In this document: positions 33,959 through 43,942 of the stretch, piece after piece | How the letters are laid out: the number at the start of each line of letters is the position of its first letter | How positions within the stretch are numbered: position 1 is the stretch's first letter | DNA from: Roseibium alexandrii DFL-11 | GTDB lineage: Bacteria; Pseudomonadota; Alphaproteobacteria; Rhizobiales; Stappiaceae | DNA: 64,000 nt | Direction of reading: 5' to 3' | Assembly (NCBI RefSeq): GCF_000158095.2 | Contig: NZ_CM011002.1 | Location: 3,886,703 to 3,950,702, forward strand | The notes under the pieces: generated by a model | What the model saw: only the letters and a program-made list of their open reading frames with translations | The model's database searches: none | What the model was told of the DNA's origin: nothing | Made by a program: the position numbers and the translations under genes

Positions 33959-34918
33959 ATGAATTACGTTCGCACAGCCATGTTGCTTGCAGGTATGACG
34001 GCGCTCTTCATGGGCCTCGGGTTCATGATCGGCGGTCAGTCGGGCATGTTGATCGCGCTCGCGATTGCGGCCGCGATGAACGTGTTCAGCTATTGGAATT
34101 CGGACAAGATGGTCCTGCGCATGCACCATGCACAGGAAGTCGATGAGCGCTCGGCACCCGAGTATTACGGCATGGTCCGCCAACTGGCGCAAAATGCTGA
34201 TTTGCCGATGCCGAAGGTCTACATCATCAACAACCCGCAGCCAAACGCCTTTGCGACTGGACGGAACCCGGAAAACGCAGCTGTTGCTGCGACCACCGGG
34301 TTGCTGGACATGCTCAGCAAGGAAGAGGTGGCTGGCGTGATGGCGCACGAGCTTGCGCATGTGAAGAACCATGACACCTTGATCATGACGATCACGGCGA
34401 CCATTGCCGGTGCGATCTCGATGCTTGCGAACTTTGCCTTTTTCTTCGGGGGCAATCGCAACAATCCCCTGGGCTTTGTCGGTGTCATCTTGATGATGAT
34501 CGTTGCGCCGATGGCGGCGATGATCGTGCAAATGGCGATTTCCCGAACCCGCGAGTATGCCGCGGATCGCATGGGCGCGCAGATCTGCGGTGAACCAATG
34601 TGGCTGGCGTCTGCCCTGGCGAAAATATCCGGCGGTGTCGAGCGCATCCACAATCCGGATGCTGAGGCCAATCCGGCGACGGCACACATGTTCATTATGA
34701 ACCCGCTTTCCGGCGAGCGCATGGACAATCTGTTCTCCACGCACCCGAACACGCAGAACCGGATTGATGAGCTGCGCAAATTGTCGGAAGCCGGATTGGG
34801 CACCGCAGGACGCGGGACATTTGCTCAATCGCGAGCGCCGCAATCAGGCCCATGGGGCGGCACAACTGGTGGCAGGTCTTATGATGAGCCGCCGCGCCCG
34901 AAAGGCCCGTGGGGCTAA
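33959..34918 (+). CDS. htpX: zinc metalloprotease HtpX
   Basis: A 319-residue M48-family membrane protease that degrades misfolded membrane proteins. Two helices lie at the N-terminus ([19 protein letters not shown] and the next), the zinc motif is [13 protein letters not shown] (HExxH), two further helices follow, and the third ligand region is [15 protein letters not shown]. The C-terminus carries a Gly/Pro-rich tail ([18 protein letters not shown]). A CTTGAA with AT-rich downstream sequence at 33891 might be a heat-shock promoter, but the match is weak. Confidence 0.95.
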   Translation: MNYVRTAMLLAGMTALFMGLGFMIGGQSGMLIALAIAAAMNVFSYWNSDKMVLRMHHAQEVDERSAPEYYGMVRQLAQNADLPMPKVYIINNPQPNAFATGRNPENAAVAATTGLLDMLSKEEVAGVMAHELAHVKNHDTLIMTITATIAGAISMLANFAFFFGGNRNNPLGFVGVILMMIVAPMAAMIVQMAISRTREYAADRMGAQICGEPMWLASALAKISGGVERIHNPDAEANPATAHMFIMNPLSGERMDNLFSTHPNTQNRIDELRKLSEAGLGTAGRGTFAQSRAPQSGPWGGTTGGRSYDEPPRPKGPWG

Positions 34919-34971
34919 ACCTTGAAAACACCTTGGCGTCAGCCGGGGTTGGATCTAGAATGTTCGTCAAC

Positions 34972-35002
34972 GCGCCGCAGCCGGAAGCCCGGACTGCGGC
35001 GC
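34972..35002 (+). terminator. hairpin with short T-rich tail between htpX and rsmB
   Basis: GCGCCGCAG pairs with CTGCGGCGC (9 bp) around a 13-base loop, followed by TTGATTTTG. It begins 54 bases after the htpX stop and ends 51 bases before the rsmB start. Confidence 0.6.
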
Positions 35003-35053
35003 TTGATTTTGACACCCGCTGAAGTGTGCGGGTCTGCCCATCAGGACAATTTC

Positions 35054-36430
35054 GTGAGCAAATTACCTAAAAAAAACAACAAGCCTTCGAACGGCGCCCC
35101 GGCTGAAAGGTTAGAAAAACCAGGTTTTGCGGCCCGTAAAGTCGCTGCCGATATCCTCGGAAACGTGGTGCACAAGAAACGTCCTTTGGACGGCGAACTG
35201 GATATGGCGTCCGGACATTCCGGTTTCCGGGCTTTGGCTGCGAATGACCGGGCCCTGGTGCGCGCCATCGCGGGTGCTGCCCTCCGTCACCGCGGCGAAA
35301 TTACGGAAATCCTGGGCCGGCTGCTGGATCGCGATATTCCGGAAAAAACCGGCCGGGTGCTCGACATTCTCCATGTCGCCATCGCGCAGATGCAGTTTTT
35401 GGACATTCCCGACCGCGCCGCTGTGTCGCTCGCCGTTGATCATGCGTCCATGGATCGCCGGGCCCGGCCCTATAAAGGTCTGGTCAATGGTGTCCTGCGC
35501 CGTCTTGGGCGCGAGCGGGACGAGATCACGTCAGATCTCGATGCCCCCCGGCTCAACACACCGGATTGGCTTTGGGAAAGTTGGCAAGCGGCTTATGGCG
35601 AGGAAGGTGCACGGGCAATCGCAAAGGCGCACGAGAGAGAGGCTGCACTTGATTTGACTGTGAAAGCCGATGCAGCAGCATGGGCAGAAAAGCTCGATGG
35701 TGTGGTTGTCGGCGCTGGCAGTGTTCGGCTCACCAAGAAGGGTGCCGTGGATGCGCTGGAAGGGTTCGAAGACGGTGCTTGGTGGGTGCAAGATGCCGCT
35801 GCTTCCCTGCCGGCCAAACTGCTGGGCGATGTCTCGGGCAAGCAGGTTGCCGACCTTTGTGCGGCGCCCGGCGGTAAAACAGCGCAGCTTGCTGCAGTTG
35901 GTGCTGAGATAACGGCCATCGATATCTCAAAAGCCAGGCTTAAGCGGCTTGCGGAAAACATGACCCGTCTCGGATTGTCTGTGACGACCGTTGCAGCCGA
36001 CTTGCGGGAATTTGAACCGGAAGTCCTTTTCGATGCGATCCTGCTCGATGCGCCGTGCAGTGCGACGGGGACCATCCGGCGTCATCCCGATGTGCCCTGG
36101 ATCAAAAAGCCTTACGACATTGAAAAGCTGAGCGAAATTCAGACAGCGCTCCTCGACCGCGTCATGTCTTGGCTTAAGCCGGGCGGAGTTCTGGTCTATT
36201 GCACCTGCTCCTTGGAGCGCGCCGAGGGCGAAGGCCAGGCAGAGGCGTTTTTGGAGCGGAACAAGGACCGCGTGTCCCTGGTGCCGGTCGATGCAAGTGA
36301 AATTGGCGGCCTTGCCGAAAGTGTTACACCGGAGGGGTATCTTCGCTGCCGGCCGGATCAGTCTGCGGGCCCTGAAACCGGGCTTTTCGGCATGGATGGT
36401 TTTTTCGCCGCGCGGTTTAGGGTCTCTTAA
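35054..36430 (+). CDS. rsmB: 16S rRNA (cytosine-C5) methyltransferase, RsmB/NOP2 family
   Basis: A 458-residue protein with an N-terminal NusB-like RNA-binding domain (ARKVAADILGNVVHKKRPLD to RPYKGLVNGVLRRLGRE) and a C-terminal SAM methyltransferase. The SAM motif is VADLCAAPGGKTAQLAAVG; the catalytic cysteines are in LLDAPCSATGTIRRHPD and YCTCSLERAEGE. It methylates a cytosine of 16S rRNA (C967 in E. coli). The start is GTG with AGGA about 8 bases ahead; the frame is open upstream over the intergenic hairpin, which is not coding. Confidence 0.92.
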   Translation: MSKLPKKNNKPSNGAPAERLEKPGFAARKVAADILGNVVHKKRPLDGELDMASGHSGFRALAANDRALVRAIAGAALRHRGEITEILGRLLDRDIPEKTGRVLDILHVAIAQMQFLDIPDRAAVSLAVDHASMDRRARPYKGLVNGVLRRLGRERDEITSDLDAPRLNTPDWLWESWQAAYGEEGARAIAKAHEREAALDLTVKADAAAWAEKLDGVVVGAGSVRLTKKGAVDALEGFEDGAWWVQDAAASLPAKLLGDVSGKQVADLCAAPGGKTAQLAAVGAEITAIDISKARLKRLAENMTRLGLSVTTVAADLREFEPEVLFDAILLDAPCSATGTIRRHPDVPWIKKPYDIEKLSEIQTALLDRVMSWLKPGGVLVYCTCSLERAEGEGQAEAFLERNKDRVSLVPVDASEIGGLAESVTPEGYLRCRPDQSAGPETGLFGMDGFFAARFRVS

Positions 36431-36568
36431 CGCGGAATAAACCCTTCAACTGTCATGATTCTATAAATGATTTGCTAACCTTAACGGCTGAACCGGAGCG
36501 ATGGGCCCGGCTGCGTGAATGGAGATCGTTATAGATACGCATAGACCATCGGTGTTGGAGATGGTTCG

Positions 36569-38383
36569 GTGAGCAATGCCACCCTCTCGGAGCGCGGGCG
36601 CATTTGGGGCCTGGTGGCGCTGTACATCTGGCAACGGACCCGGAAATGGATGCATGGCGGACCAATCTCCCGCTTGCAGCCATTTTCATCTGTGCCCGAG
36701 CGCTTGCTAATTGCCCCGCAGGATCTCAGAACGGCCGATGCAACAAACGCGGCCGACATCTACGGCGGACGATTTTTATTCTCAGGTCATCTCGTTGAGA
36801 CACAAGGCCGGTCTCCGTTCGAGCTTCAGGCGGTGCACGAAGACTGGCAACGCGAACTTCACGCCTTTGGATGGCTGAGGGATCTGCGGGCTGCCGACAG
36901 CCAGATCGCGCGGCAGAATGCCCGTGCTCTGGCAGAGGACTGGATCAAATACTGTGGCCGCTGGCATCCGATCGGGTGGGAAGCGCCGATCGTCACACGG
37001 CGCATTTTGACGTGGCTGGCGCACTCTCCGTTCATTCTCCAGGACGGCGATCACAGTTTCTACCGGATCTTCATCAAGTCTCTGGCGCGCCAGGTCCAGT
37101 ATCTCCGGCAGACGATCAATGAGACCGAAGATGGGGTAGAGCGGCTTCATGCAGCGCTCGCCATTGCGTCAGCCTGTATTTCCATGGCGGGGCAGGGCAG
37201 GTTTGCGCGTCAAAGCATTCGCCGGCTTGATCAAGAACTGTCTCGTCAGATCCTGCCAGACGGCGGGCATATCTCAAGAAATCCGCGGGCGTTGATTGAC
37301 ATCCTCGCTGACCTCCTGCCCGTGCGTCAGGCCTTTGTGGCGCAGGGGCTTGAAGTCCCGGCGGCCATGGTTCAGTCGGTAGACCGAATGATGCCGCTGA
37401 TGAAGTTCTTCCGCCATGGCGACGGAGCGCTTGCCCACTTTAACGGCATGGGCTCCACACCCAGCGACCTCGTCGCAACAATTCTGGCTTACGACGATGC
37501 CCGGGGAGCGCCGCCCACCAATGCACCGCATTCGGGATACCAGCGCTTGAGCGGAGGATCATCGGTCGTCTTGGTCGACACGGGTCCTGCGCCGGACATT
37601 GCCTTGTCCGGGAACGCCCACGCCGGCTGCTTGTCCTTCGAGTTCTCTACCGGTGCCCATCGGATGGTGGTCAATTGCGGGGTTTCGTCAAAATCGAACC
37701 CGGTCTGGCGTAAAGTGAGCCGATCCACCGCCGCCCACTCGACCGCGTCGATTGACGATACCTCCTCTTGCCGGTTTCTTTCGGAAAAGCCGTTCGGCCA
37801 TTTGCTCGGCGCGCCGATCCTGTCCGGGCCGCGCGTGATCGACATTTCCAGGGAAGATGACGCTGCGGGCTGCCGTGTGATTGCCTCTCACGACGGCTAT
37901 GCGGCGGATTTCAATGTTCTGCATCAACGGGATTTGCGGCTGTCGGCCGACGGAACGGTTCTCGATGGCATCGATACGTTCCAGGCCGTCAGCTCTTTAG
38001 ATCCGGATATGCTTTATACCATCCGCTTCCATCTTCATCCGGCGATTAAGGCATCTTTGATCCGGGCCGGGTCTGCCTTGTTGCTGGTATGCCGTGACGG
38101 CGAAGCGTGGGAGTTCGAGGCGCCCGGTATCGAGATTGCTTTGGAAGAAAGCATCTATCTTTCAGATGTTTATGGTCACAGGAGATCTGAGCAGATTGTT
38201 ATCGCCGGTCCGTTGGAGGCAGCGCCCTCTGTCGGGTGGCAATTCCGGCGGACGGCCACGGCTAAACTGAGCCGGCGCGGAACCAGCGATTTCGATGAGA
38301 CGGAAGAACTGCCACTCGAAGATCCGCCAGTGGATACAAGCGAAGACGCTGCGGCCGCAGCAGACGATACGCCTTTGGACTGA
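36569..38383 (+). CDS. heparinase II/III family protein
   Basis: A 604-residue protein: a helical N-terminal half, the (alpha/alpha) toroid with FLFSGHLVETQG and WIKYCGRWHPIGWEAP, and a beta-rich C-terminal heparinase II/III-like domain (GGSSVVLVDTGPAPD, HAGCLSFEFSTGAHRMVVNCG, HSTASIDDTSS). It has no signal peptide, so a cytoplasmic or membrane-associated role is likely, unlike the secreted heparin lyases. The end is acidic (ETEELPLEDPPVDTSEDAAAAADD). In Hyphomicrobiales the order rsmB-heparinase-purH recurs as I recall it. The substrate is unknown; a polyuronide of the cell's own making is one possibility. GTG start with TTGGAG upstream. Confidence 0.85.
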   Translation: MSNATLSERGRIWGLVALYIWQRTRKWMHGGPISRLQPFSSVPERLLIAPQDLRTADATNAADIYGGRFLFSGHLVETQGRSPFELQAVHEDWQRELHAFGWLRDLRAADSQIARQNARALAEDWIKYCGRWHPIGWEAPIVTRRILTWLAHSPFILQDGDHSFYRIFIKSLARQVQYLRQTINETEDGVERLHAALAIASACISMAGQGRFARQSIRRLDQELSRQILPDGGHISRNPRALIDILADLLPVRQAFVAQGLEVPAAMVQSVDRMMPLMKFFRHGDGALAHFNGMGSTPSDLVATILAYDDARGAPPTNAPHSGYQRLSGGSSVVLVDTGPAPDIALSGNAHAGCLSFEFSTGAHRMVVNCGVSSKSNPVWRKVSRSTAAHSTASIDDTSSCRFLSEKPFGHLLGAPILSGPRVIDISREDDAAGCRVIASHDGYAADFNVLHQRDLRLSADGTVLDGIDTFQAVSSLDPDMLYTIRFHLHPAIKASLIRAGSALLLVCRDGEAWEFEAPGIEIALEESIYLSDVYGHRRSEQIVIAGPLEAAPSVGWQFRRTATAKLSRRGTSDFDETEELPLEDPPVDTSEDAAAAADDTPLD

Positions 38384-38434
38384 CAATGCACCCCAGGATG
38401 ATCTGAAACCTTCCGCTTTCCGGCCAGACGTGTT

Positions 38435-38461
38435 ACGGGGCGCCACGCTTTCCCGCCCCGT
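38435..38461 (+). terminator. hairpin in the purH leader
   Basis: ACGGGGCG pairs with CGCCCCGT (8 bp) around an 11-base loop, between the heparinase stop and the purH start (22 bases ahead). There is no T run. It could be a weak terminator or a leader structure affecting purH. Confidence 0.4.
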
Positions 38462-38482
38462 TCCAGCTGAGAGGCAGTCTTC

Positions 38483-40099
38483 ATGGCCATTGTGTCCAAA
38501 GCCGTACCCGTTCCAGAATTCGTCCGTGTCAAACGTGCCCTTTTGTCAGTCTTTGACAAAACCGGCCTTGTCGACTTCGCAAAGGCGTTGGCGGACCGCG
38601 GCGTTGAGCTTGTGTCGACAGGCGGATCCTACAAGGCTTTGAAAGACGCCGGACTAACCGTTCTTGATATCTCTGAAGTTACCAATTTCCCGGAAATCAT
38701 GGATGGCCGCGTAAAAACGCTCCACCCAGGTGTGCATGGTGGTCTCTTGTCGATCCGCGATGACGAAGATCATCAAAAGGCGATGGCCGATCATGGCATC
38801 ACCGGCATCGATCTTTTTTGCGGCAATCTTTATCCCTTTGAAGAGGTTGTTGCGTCCGGTGCCGACTATGCAACGGGTATTGAAAACATCGATATTGGCG
38901 GGCCAGCCATGACGCGTGCAGCGGCCAAGAACCATGCCTATGTCACCGTGGTCACAGACCCGGCCGACTACAATTCTGTCATTGACGCGCTGGATGTGAA
39001 TGGCGGCAAGGTCCCGTTGGACTTGCGGAAGAAATTGGCGCTAAAGGCGTTTGCGCGCACGGCTGCCTATGATGCAGCAGTGTCGAACTGGATGGCAGAT
39101 CAACTGAATGAGGCAACACCGGCCCACAGGGCTATCGGCGGCGCGCTCTCAGAAGTTATGCGTTACGGCGAGAACCCGCACCAAACAGCTGGCTTCTATA
39201 AAACGGGCGAAAAGCGGCCGGGCGTGGCAACCGCGACGCAGTTGCAGGGCAAGACCCTCTCCTACAACAACATCAACGACACCGATGCGGCTTTTGAACT
39301 GGTCAGCGAGTTCGATCCGGCCCGCACGAGCGCAGTTGCGATCATCAAGCACGCCAATCCTTGCGGTGTTGCGGAAGGCGCAAGCCTTCGGAATGCTTAT
39401 GAAAAGGCCCTGCGCTGTGATCCGGTATCAGCGTTCGGCGGCATCGTTGCCCTGAACCAAAAACTGGATGCGGCAGCGGCTGAAGAGATCGTCAAGATTT
39501 TTACCGAAGTCATTATCGCACCCGATGCCGATGAAGCGGCCCGCGAAATCATTGGCTCGAAGAAAAATCTTCGGCTCCTGGTCACCGGTGGACTTGCCGA
39601 CGCCCGGGCCAAGGGACTGTTCGTCAAATCCGTGGCTGGTGGTCTGCTGGTCCAATCACGTGACAACGGTGTTGTCGATGATCTCGATCTGAAAGTCGTG
39701 ACCAAGCGGGCGCCAAGCGATCAAGAAATGCAGGATCTCAGGTTCGCCTTCCGGGTTGCCAAGCACGTCAAGTCCAATGCAATCGTCTATGCCAAGGATG
39801 GCGCAACGGTGGGCGTTGGAGCCGGTCAGATGAGCCGGGTGGATTCAGCGCGGATTGCCGCCCGCAAGGCCTTGGATGCGACGGAAGCTGCCGGATTGTC
39901 CGAGCCACTTACTAAGGGCTGCGTTGTTGCGTCGGACGCGTTTTTCCCGTTCGCCGACGGATTGCTGTCTGCCGCCGAAGCGGGTGCAACTGCAGTCATC
40001 CAGCCGGGTGGTTCCATGCGAGATGATGATGTGATCAAGGCAGCCGATGAGGCTGGTCTTGCGATGGTCATGACCGGCATGCGGCACTTCCGGCACTGA
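38483..40099 (+). CDS. purH: bifunctional AICAR formyltransferase / IMP cyclohydrolase
   Basis: The last two steps of de novo purine synthesis. At 538 residues it is standard. The N-terminal MGS-like cyclohydrolase domain has [20 protein letters not shown] and [14 protein letters not shown]; the C-terminal transformylase has [27 protein letters not shown] and the end [17 protein letters not shown]. It is preceded by AGAGGCAG. Confidence 0.97.
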   Translation: MAIVSKAVPVPEFVRVKRALLSVFDKTGLVDFAKALADRGVELVSTGGSYKALKDAGLTVLDISEVTNFPEIMDGRVKTLHPGVHGGLLSIRDDEDHQKAMADHGITGIDLFCGNLYPFEEVVASGADYATGIENIDIGGPAMTRAAAKNHAYVTVVTDPADYNSVIDALDVNGGKVPLDLRKKLALKAFARTAAYDAAVSNWMADQLNEATPAHRAIGGALSEVMRYGENPHQTAGFYKTGEKRPGVATATQLQGKTLSYNNINDTDAAFELVSEFDPARTSAVAIIKHANPCGVAEGASLRNAYEKALRCDPVSAFGGIVALNQKLDAAAAEEIVKIFTEVIIAPDADEAAREIIGSKKNLRLLVTGGLADARAKGLFVKSVAGGLLVQSRDNGVVDDLDLKVVTKRAPSDQEMQDLRFAFRVAKHVKSNAIVYAKDGATVGVGAGQMSRVDSARIAARKALDATEAAGLSEPLTKGCVVASDAFFPFADGLLSAAEAGATAVIQPGGSMRDDDVIKAADEAGLAMVMTGMRHFRH

Positions 40100-40110
40100 T
40101 TGAGTAAAAT

Positions 40111-40139
40111 TGCATCTTTTACTGATGGTAGAAGGTGCA
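40111..40139 (+). terminator. weak hairpin after purH
   Basis: TGCATCTT pairs with AAGGTGCA (8 bp with one G-T wobble) around a 13-base loop, 11 bases behind the purH stop, followed by TTTCTC. Confidence 0.5.
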
Positions 40140-40264
40140 TTTCTCAACGAGCGGCAATAATCCCAAGGCCATTGAATACCTTGTTAATCTCCGAAGGCTA
40201 ATTTGTTCGCAAAAGCAGCAGTGCGTCTGTTGCGGCGAATCGATTGGCTAACGGAGAAGATCCG

Positions 40265-42370
40265 GTGTTTAAAAATGCGAAGGTCACTACAAAACTCGTA
40301 GGCGTTAGTGTTGCAACGCTTGCTTTGGCCTTGGTCGGTGGGATCGGGGTCATCGGCTGGCAAGCCTCACAGATGACGCAATCTCTTGCAGTCGCGCAGG
40401 CAGATGCCGTTGCTGAGGATCAAGCGGAACTGGTCCAGCGGACCATGGAGAATGGCCTTGTCACCGCTCAATCGCTTGCTGCTGCCCTGACAGGCCTCAA
40501 AAGCACAGGAAATCAGGATCGCAATCAATGGATGGCGATTGTTGAAGAGACGCTGCACAAGAACGTCGACTTCTCTGGCACCTGGGGCGCCATTCCATTC
40601 GATGGGCTGGACGGTAAAGACGCTGAGTATGTCAGTGCTGAAAAGCACGACGAGAGCGGCATGTGGCGGCCATATTTCTTCAGGCTCGCTGACGGCAAGC
40701 TCGGGTACCGCCCGATGGGTGATCTGGAAATGGATCAGCCCGGCAAAAGTCTTTGGTTCAATGTGCCTTTTGAGACCGGTAAAGACTACGTGACCGAGCC
40801 TTATAGCTGGGAAGCTGACGGAAAGACCGTTACCGGCGTGTCGTTTGGTATTCCGGTGAAAGAAGGCTCCAAGGTCATTGGTGTCGCGGGCGGTGACATT
40901 ATGCTGACACCGCTGTCAGGGGCCCTGGGTGAACAGAACCCGCTTGGTACCGGGTCGGTACACCTGATTTCCCAAAACGGATCCTGGATCGCACATCCGG
41001 ACGGGGCGCTTTTGGGTAAGGAATGGAGCGAAGGACGGTCTGAGACCGATCTGGAGGTCAAAGATGAGTTGCTTACAGCCGTCCAGAACGGCGAAAGCTA
41101 TGTTTACGAAGGTTACTCCAACACTCTCGGAACGAACGTTTTGCGGATCGTCAAACCAGTTAGCATTGGCCGGACAGACGCTAAAATGGCAGTTGTTGTC
41201 AACGTACCGTTTTCGACCCTGAATGCGGCTTCGACCCAGATCATGACCATGATTGCAGTGGTCGGCCTTGTTTTGTTGTTTGTCGTGGCAACCTCGATCT
41301 ACATCGTGGGTACGAATATCGTCCGCCGTCCGCTGGAACGCGCTGTTGGCAGCATTCAGGCCTTGATTGACCGCCGCTATGAAGAGCCGATCCACGACAC
41401 GGATCGCCAGGATGAAATTGGCGAGATCAGCAAGGCTCTGGAAGTCTTCCGTGACAAGGCGCAGCAGGCGGAGGCCTTAGCGACCGAGCAGGAAGAAACC
41501 CAGCGCCAGCAGCTTGCGCGGGCAGAAAAGATCAGCGAGATTTCTCAGGATTTCGACCGGAAGATCACAGAATTGACTGCGACAGTGATGGCGCAGGTCG
41601 AGGATCTGAACGGCGCGTCTGTTACCCTGACGGCGGGTGCAGATGACACCAGTGAGAAGAGTACGACGGTTGCCGCGGCTTCCGAAGAGGCGTCTTCGAA
41701 CGTGGAAACTGTTGCATCTGCTGCTGAGGAGCTCATGGCATCGGTTGGGGAAATCTCCCGTCAGATGACACAATCAACGGAAATTGCGTCTCATGCCGTG
41801 GATCAGGCGCAGGCAACCAATTCCAAGATTGAAGGTTTGGCAGAAGCGGCTCATCGCATCAGTGAAGTGCTCAAGCTAATCACAGATATTGCAGAGCAGA
41901 CCAACCTACTGGCATTGAATGCAACGATTGAAGCCGCACGGGCCGGAGAAGCCGGCAGGGGTTTTGCGGTTGTTGCTGCCGAGGTCAAGGAGTTGGCGAC
42001 GCAGACGGCGAAGGCAACAGAAGAGATTTCGACACAAATCCAATCCGTTCAGGCAGAAACTGCAGGATCGGTCGATGCCATCAAGGGTATCTCGGAAACG
42101 ATCGAAAAGATGAACGAAATTTCGTCCAGCATCCAGTACTCAGTGGAACAGCAAGGCATGGCCACTGAAGAAATCGCACGTAATATCCAGGAGGCCTCCA
42201 ACGGCACGCAGGAAGTTGCGCAGAACATCGTCAAGGTCGCGGCATCCGCTGACGACACCGGCAACACGGCCCGTCAGGTCAGTAAGTCGGCCAACGTGTT
42301 GCAGAGCGAGGCCGTCCGCTTGAAACAGGAAGTCGAAAACTTCCTTGAAGGGGTTCGTGACGTGGCTTAG
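40265..42370 (+). CDS. methyl-accepting chemotaxis protein with Cache-type sensor
   Basis: A 701-residue receptor. TM1 (about 12-34) and TM2 (about 325-350) enclose a periplasmic double-Cache-like domain of about 290 residues ([51 protein letters not shown]). A HAMP linker ([18 protein letters not shown]) and the signalling domain follow, with the hairpin tip [20 protein letters not shown] and [15 protein letters not shown]. No CheR-binding pentapeptide is at the C-terminus. GTG at 40265 has GGAGA 7 bases ahead; the longer frame from TTG 40244 lacks a ribosome site. The ligand is probably a small acid or amino acid, by family only. Confidence 0.92.
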   Translation: MFKNAKVTTKLVGVSVATLALALVGGIGVIGWQASQMTQSLAVAQADAVAEDQAELVQRTMENGLVTAQSLAAALTGLKSTGNQDRNQWMAIVEETLHKNVDFSGTWGAIPFDGLDGKDAEYVSAEKHDESGMWRPYFFRLADGKLGYRPMGDLEMDQPGKSLWFNVPFETGKDYVTEPYSWEADGKTVTGVSFGIPVKEGSKVIGVAGGDIMLTPLSGALGEQNPLGTGSVHLISQNGSWIAHPDGALLGKEWSEGRSETDLEVKDELLTAVQNGESYVYEGYSNTLGTNVLRIVKPVSIGRTDAKMAVVVNVPFSTLNAASTQIMTMIAVVGLVLLFVVATSIYIVGTNIVRRPLERAVGSIQALIDRRYEEPIHDTDRQDEIGEISKALEVFRDKAQQAEALATEQEETQRQQLARAEKISEISQDFDRKITELTATVMAQVEDLNGASVTLTAGADDTSEKSTTVAAASEEASSNVETVASAAEELMASVGEISRQMTQSTEIASHAVDQAQATNSKIEGLAEAAHRISEVLKLITDIAEQTNLLALNATIEAARAGEAGRGFAVVAAEVKELATQTAKATEEISTQIQSVQAETAGSVDAIKGISETIEKMNEISSSIQYSVEQQGMATEEIARNIQEASNGTQEVAQNIVKVAASADDTGNTARQVSKSANVLQSEAVRLKQEVENFLEGVRDVA

Positions 42371-42394
42371 GTCTTTCTAAACTGGAATAAATCG

Positions 42395-42425
42395 AACGCG
42401 CCGGGTTATTGCCCGGCGCGTTTTT
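42395..42425 (+). terminator. rho-independent terminator after the chemotaxis receptor
   Basis: AACGCGCCGGG pairs with CCCGGCGCGTT (11 bp) around TTATTG and is followed by a T run (TTTTTC). It overlaps the stop codon and last codons of the convergent MFS gene. Confidence 0.92.
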
Positions 42426-43788
42426 CTTTGACCATCATGAGCAGGACGAGGCCGGCTGCAAAGAAAATCAGGATCACAGACATTCCCGCTGGCTGGCTGT
42501 CGGCTGTCGCTGTCACAATCGCAACGGCAAGTGGCGCCAGAAAACTGGTCACCTTTCCGGACAAGGCTAGAAGACCAAAATACTGGGTCATCAATTCTTT
42601 GGGCGCCAGTTGGATGAGAAGGCTGCGGCATGAGGCCTGCAAAGGTCCTGACACGGCGCCGATGATTGCGCCAAGGGTGATGAAGATTTGCTCCGGCAGG
42701 GACGCGAACAATGCACCTTCCGGGGCGGCTGGTGTCTGAATGAAGAAGAACACCGTTGTTCTGTCGACGGAGATCATGCCCAGCCCACAGATCATCAAAA
42801 CGATCAGCGAGAAGGCGATGACGATCTTGGGCCCGAACCGGTCGTCCACCTTGCCGCTAAGCAAGAGGCCAAGCGTCCCCGTGATCGTCAGAATAATGCC
42901 AAAAGTGCCGATCTGGATGGACCCCCAACCTAGCTGGCCGGCCGCATAAATCCCACCAAAGGCAAACAGGGCGACCAAGCCGTCCTTGAACACCATGTTT
43001 GCGATCAGAAACAGGAAGATGTTGCGGTTTTGTCGGGCATGGCGAAGGCTGTGCTGCAGATCCGTCAGACCTTTGGAAACAGCCGCTCCGATTTTTCCGA
43101 CTGACGGGGCATCCGGAACAAAGAGAAACATCGGTAAGGCGAAAATCAGGTACCAGATCGCGGAAAAAGGCCCCGAGGCCCGGTCGCCTTCATAGGTTGC
43201 TGCATCAAGACCGAAAAGGGGGGTAAAGCCGAGCAGTGTGCGACCGGTATCAGGATTTGCAGCCAAAAATCCAAGAACAAGGACGAGCGTGACCAGTCCG
43301 CTTGCATATCCCAACGCCCAACCAAAACTTGATAACCGTCCGATATGTGTCGATGGGACAAGTTTCGGCATCATGGCATTGTTGAAGACTGTTGCGATCT
43401 CGATCGAAAGGGTTCCAATCGCAAAGGCAACAAGGGCAATCATCACCGCGTTTGGATTGCCCGGAGCTGCGTACCAGAATGCCCAGCAGCATATGACAAA
43501 GGGGATCGAAAAGCAGAATATCCAAACTTTCCGGCGGCCGGTTGCATCGGCAACAGAGCCGAGGATGGGAGCCAGAAACGCTATTCCCAACCCTGCCGCT
43601 GCTGTCGCGTACCCCCAAAGGCTTTGGCCTTCTGTCGGGTTGTCGGCCAAGGCGGAAGCGAAATAGGGTGCAAAGACAAATGTCGTGATGAGCGTGAAAA
43701 AGGGTTGCGCGGCCCAATCAAAAAAACCCCAGGCGACGACCGCGCGCCGCCCCGGGTTTTTAAACGCAATATCAGGTGCGGCAGTCAT
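42406..43788 (-). CDS. UMF1-family MFS transporter
   Basis: A 460-residue, 12-helix permease. It starts with the UMF1/Atg22-type segment AVVAWGFFDWAAQPFFTLITTFVFAPYF and has the MFS loop SVADATGRRKVW between helices 2 and 3, SIEIATVFNNAMMPKLVP and SSFGWALGYASGL. The related yeast protein Atg22 exports amino acids from the vacuole. Substrate here unknown. The gene is alone, flanked by terminators on both sides. Confidence 0.88.
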   Translation of the reverse strand: MTAAPDIAFKNPGRRAVVAWGFFDWAAQPFFTLITTFVFAPYFASALADNPTEGQSLWGYATAAAGLGIAFLAPILGSVADATGRRKVWIFCFSIPFVICCWAFWYAAPGNPNAVMIALVAFAIGTLSIEIATVFNNAMMPKLVPSTHIGRLSSFGWALGYASGLVTLVLVLGFLAANPDTGRTLLGFTPLFGLDAATYEGDRASGPFSAIWYLIFALPMFLFVPDAPSVGKIGAAVSKGLTDLQHSLRHARQNRNIFLFLIANMVFKDGLVALFAFGGIYAAGQLGWGSIQIGTFGIILTITGTLGLLLSGKVDDRFGPKIVIAFSLIVLMICGLGMISVDRTTVFFFIQTPAAPEGALFASLPEQIFITLGAIIGAVSGPLQASCRSLLIQLAPKELMTQYFGLLALSGKVTSFLAPLAVAIVTATADSQPAGMSVILIFFAAGLVLLMMVKEKRAGQ

Positions 43789-43868
43789 TGGAAATTTGCT
43801 CTCCTGGGATCTCTGAGAACTTTAGCGTCAACCTTGGCACGGCCCGGCGCCAAGCGCACTCATCAAAC

Positions 43869-43900
43869 AAAAAGGCCGGAAGCGAAACTCCCGGCCTTTT
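43869..43900 (-). terminator. rho-independent terminator after the glutamate dehydrogenase gene
   Basis: AAAAGGCCGG and CCGGCCTTTT form a 10-bp stem with an 11-base loop. Read on the minus strand, the stem ends in TTTTTGTTTG, 43 bases behind the dehydrogenase stop. Confidence 0.88.
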
Positions 43901-43942
43901 CTATCAGTTAGTCTGCCTCTGGTGCAGGTATGACTGCCCAGA

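Noticed and set aside
38384..38482. Riboswitch (ZTP type) in the purH leader
   Set aside because: The leader is under 100 bases with one simple hairpin and lacks the conserved pfl-motif blocks.
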